Of a DNA stretch of 64,000 nt, positions 62,168 to 64,000 are shown one piece after another. The DNA is taken from positions 22,106 to 86,105 of the forward strand of contig MEGD01000006.1 of the NCBI GenBank assembly GCA_001725355.1, given 5' to 3'. The notes beneath the pieces were generated by a model that saw only the letters and a list, made by a program, of their open reading frames with translations, was not told the origin of the DNA and ran no database searches. Positions within the stretch are counted from its first letter, which is position 1. Every line of letters begins with the position of its first letter. A program made the position numbers and the translations under genes. The stretch is from Novosphingobium sp. SCN 66-18 (lineage in GTDB: Bacteria; Pseudomonadota; Alphaproteobacteria; Sphingomonadales; Sphingomonadaceae).

Positions 62168-64000
62168 ATGACGTTTTCGAGAAAGGCTGAATCCTTTGGA
62201 CTGGCGCTGCTCTTTTCCAGCGCCATTATTCCGCCTCATGCCGCGATCGCGCAGACCGCGGGCAGCCTCGACCTCTTCGCCGATGGCACCTTGAACGGGT
62301 GGACGACGGCCGGCGGCGCGTCTGTCACCGCCACCACGGTAACGCTGAATCTGGGCGTCTCCCCTTTCACGCTGACGCCGGCTCCGGGTGAGTCCATGGC
62401 CGTGATCCAGCCTCAACTCAGCCTCACGACGATCGACTCCATCGACGCCGCGCTGGGGCTCAGTCCGGGTACGATGCTGTCGGCCACCGGTACCGGCAAT
62501 GTCACGATCAATGGCGTGGGCGCCAACCTTACGACAACGACCTTCGGCTACATCTCCAAGCAGCTGACCCTGTCGCAGGGCTCCTACACGTTCTATTGGG
62601 CCTATGCCGCGCAAGACTACCTTCCCTATACGGATGGCGTCTTCTTTTCGATCGCGGGCAACGGCCTCAACGCAGTCGACCTGCTGGCCCGCAACGGCGC
62701 TGCGGGGATCACGGCGGGGTCCACCGGCTACCCCGCACAGACCGTCATCCTGCAAAGCTATGGCAGCACGTCATTCATTGCCCAGACCTTCACGATCGAC
62801 AACAGCGGCACGTATCAACTGGGGTTCGGCGATTTCAACGCGATCGATAGCGCGCTTGACCCCATCCTATTCGTCGCTTCGAAGCTGGGGACGACCACGG
62901 GCACGGTCGTGATCACCAACCCGCCCGCGCCCCCCGCCATTCCCGACATCGACACGGCGGTCAGCTATTACAGTTCCACCGATCTGGCCGCCAATGCCGT
63001 CAACCCCGTGTTCGCGGGGGGAACGCTCAAGATCGTCGCTGGCGGAACGATCGGCAACAATTTCACCGTGCAATCACTGGGCGGCGCGATCGATACCGAC
63101 GGCAATGCCATCGCCCTGACCGGAACGCTGAGCGGTTCGGGATCGCTGGTGAAGCGGGGCGCCGGCACGCTTGAGCTGATGGCCAACAACAGCGGCTTCT
63201 CGGGCGATCTCTATGTCAATGGCGGCATCCTGGCACTGGGAGATACCGGTGCCGCGGGGACGGGCGTGATCCACGCCGTGGACCCGACCATCGCCTTTGC
63301 CGCAGACGGCACCTATGCCAACAACGTGTCGCTCGAGGTGGCCTCGCCCGCCAGCGCCAACGGGACCGTCTTCCGGAACACGTCCGGGCACGTGGTGACT
63401 CTTTCAGGCGCGATCACCACGGGAACGGGCAACAACATCAACGGCGATGCTATTGCCATCGATCAGCAGGTGACGTTCTCGGGCGGGCCTTTCGCGCTGA
63501 CCAATGCCGGCAACAACTGGACCGGCGATACGACCATCGACAGCGATGCCGCGCTCGCCCTTTCCGGCGGAGCGTCGATCGCGAATTCCGCGCGCCTCGT
63601 GAACAACGGCATTTTCGACATTGCCGGAGCAGGCGGCGTGGCATCGGTTGCCTCTCTGGCAGGCAGTGGCGTCGTCACGCTGGGCGACAATACGCTGACG
63701 ATCACCCACGCCAACGATACGTTCGCTGGCACGATCGCCGGAGCCGGGGGGCTGGTGCTGGGAGCGGGAACGCAAACGCTGTCAGGCACCAACAGCTACA
63801 CCGGTGGCACCGTCCTGAGCGACGGCACGCTCGCGCTGGCGGGCGACGGCACGCTGGGTGACACGAGCGGCACCACCACCGTCATCGGCGGTGGCACGCT
63901 TGACCTCGGCGGCACCAGCCAGACCCAGGACGGCGGCGTCACCCTTGCCGGCGGGACGATCCAGAACGGCACGCTCGCATCCTCCAGCACCTTCGCCCTG
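62168..64000 (+). CDS. autotransporter-type surface protein (N-terminal part)
   Basis: An open frame of 611 codons that runs off the window. A signal peptide (hydrophobic residues about 10-28, ending AIAQT) is followed by a ~230-residue Gly/Thr/Ser-rich N-terminal domain without known match, then from about residue 340 passenger repeats of the autotransporter type (for example LVKRGAGTLELMANNSGFSGDL; GAGTQTLSGTNSYTGGT). These form a beta-helix; the outer-membrane barrel should lie beyond the window. Start at 62168 follows GGAAAGG. Adhesin or secreted enzyme function cannot be told. Confidence 0.83.
   Translation, partial: MTFSRKAESFGLALLFSSAIIPPHAAIAQTAGSLDLFADGTLNGWTTAGGASVTATTVTLNLGVSPFTLTPAPGESMAVIQPQLSLTTIDSIDAALGLSPGTMLSATGTGNVTINGVGANLTTTTFGYISKQLTLSQGSYTFYWAYAAQDYLPYTDGVFFSIAGNGLNAVDLLARNGAAGITAGSTGYPAQTVILQSYGSTSFIAQTFTIDNSGTYQLGFGDFNAIDSALDPILFVASKLGTTTGTVVITNPPAPPAIPDIDTAVSYYSSTDLAANAVNPVFAGGTLKIVAGGTIGNNFTVQSLGGAIDTDGNAIALTGTLSGSGSLVKRGAGTLELMANNSGFSGDLYVNGGILALGDTGAAGTGVIHAVDPTIAFAADGTYANNVSLEVASPASANGTVFRNTSGHVVTLSGAITTGTGNNINGDAIAIDQQVTFSGGPFALTNAGNNWTGDTTIDSDAALALSGGASIANSARLVNNGIFDIAGAGGVASVASLAGSGVVTLGDNTLTITHANDTFAGTIAGAGGLVLGAGTQTLSGTNSYTGGTVLSDGTLALAGDGTLGDTSGTTTVIGGGTLDLGGTSQTQDGGVTLAGGTIQNGTLASSSTFAL

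Overview
The window looks like a GC-rich alphaproteobacterium of the Sphingomonadales, most like Novosphingobium or Sphingobium. The grounds are an F-type conjugation locus in the order usual for sphingomonad plasmids, three large TonB-dependent receptors each next to catabolic genes, dense ATGA-overlapping operons, and GTG/TTG starts. The genus is inferred from gene content; no rRNA, tRNA or CRISPR array was seen.

Region 1 (1-16.35 kb) is the distal half of an F-type type IV secretion/conjugation operon: traC (partial), two small membrane proteins, traW, traU, a traN split into two exported proteins, trbC, an S26 signal peptidase, traF, a trbB-like thiol protein, traH and traG. It ends with a small membrane protein on the minus strand and an antitoxin/RES-toxin pair. 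Directly after the toxin comes a 5'-truncated, frameshifted histidine acid phosphatase (phytase-like). This marks the edge of acquired DNA against an older background.

Region 2 (17.3-30.2 kb) holds a divergent SDR/LysR pair, a two-component system, a class A acid phosphatase with a PhoB-box-like site followed by a TonB receptor, and an outer membrane factor/adaptor/RND efflux operon of the HME type. Region 3 (30.2-35.9 kb, minus strand) runs TonB receptor, two tandem metallo-beta-lactamase-fold proteins (one without the metal motif), and a DUF2891 protein.

Region 4 (36-50 kb) is the most interesting. It has an ABC transporter, a NikR-like ribbon-helix-helix regulator lacking most nickel ligands, two DUF1989 proteins (carboxyguanidine deiminase / 'urea carboxylase-associated' type), a 1200-residue biotin-dependent urea/guanidine carboxylase and allophanate hydrolase. 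After these come a beta-propeller protein and a membrane di-iron hydroxylase with a TPR-sulfotransferase. Four copies of one exact dyad, TATTAC-N14-GTAATA, lie in front of the TonB receptor/ABC operon, the regulator, the beta-propeller gene and the hydroxylase gene. They define a candidate regulon in which import, carboxylation and hydrolysis of a guanidine- or urea-type nitrogen compound are co-controlled with an outer-membrane receptor and an oxygenase.

Region 5 (50-64 kb) carries a DUF969/DUF979 permease pair, an alpha/beta hydrolase, glpD-glpK, and a probable hexuronide set (TonB receptor, GH2 enzyme, KDG kinase). It ends with an exported RidA protein and the start of a large autotransporter that runs off the window.
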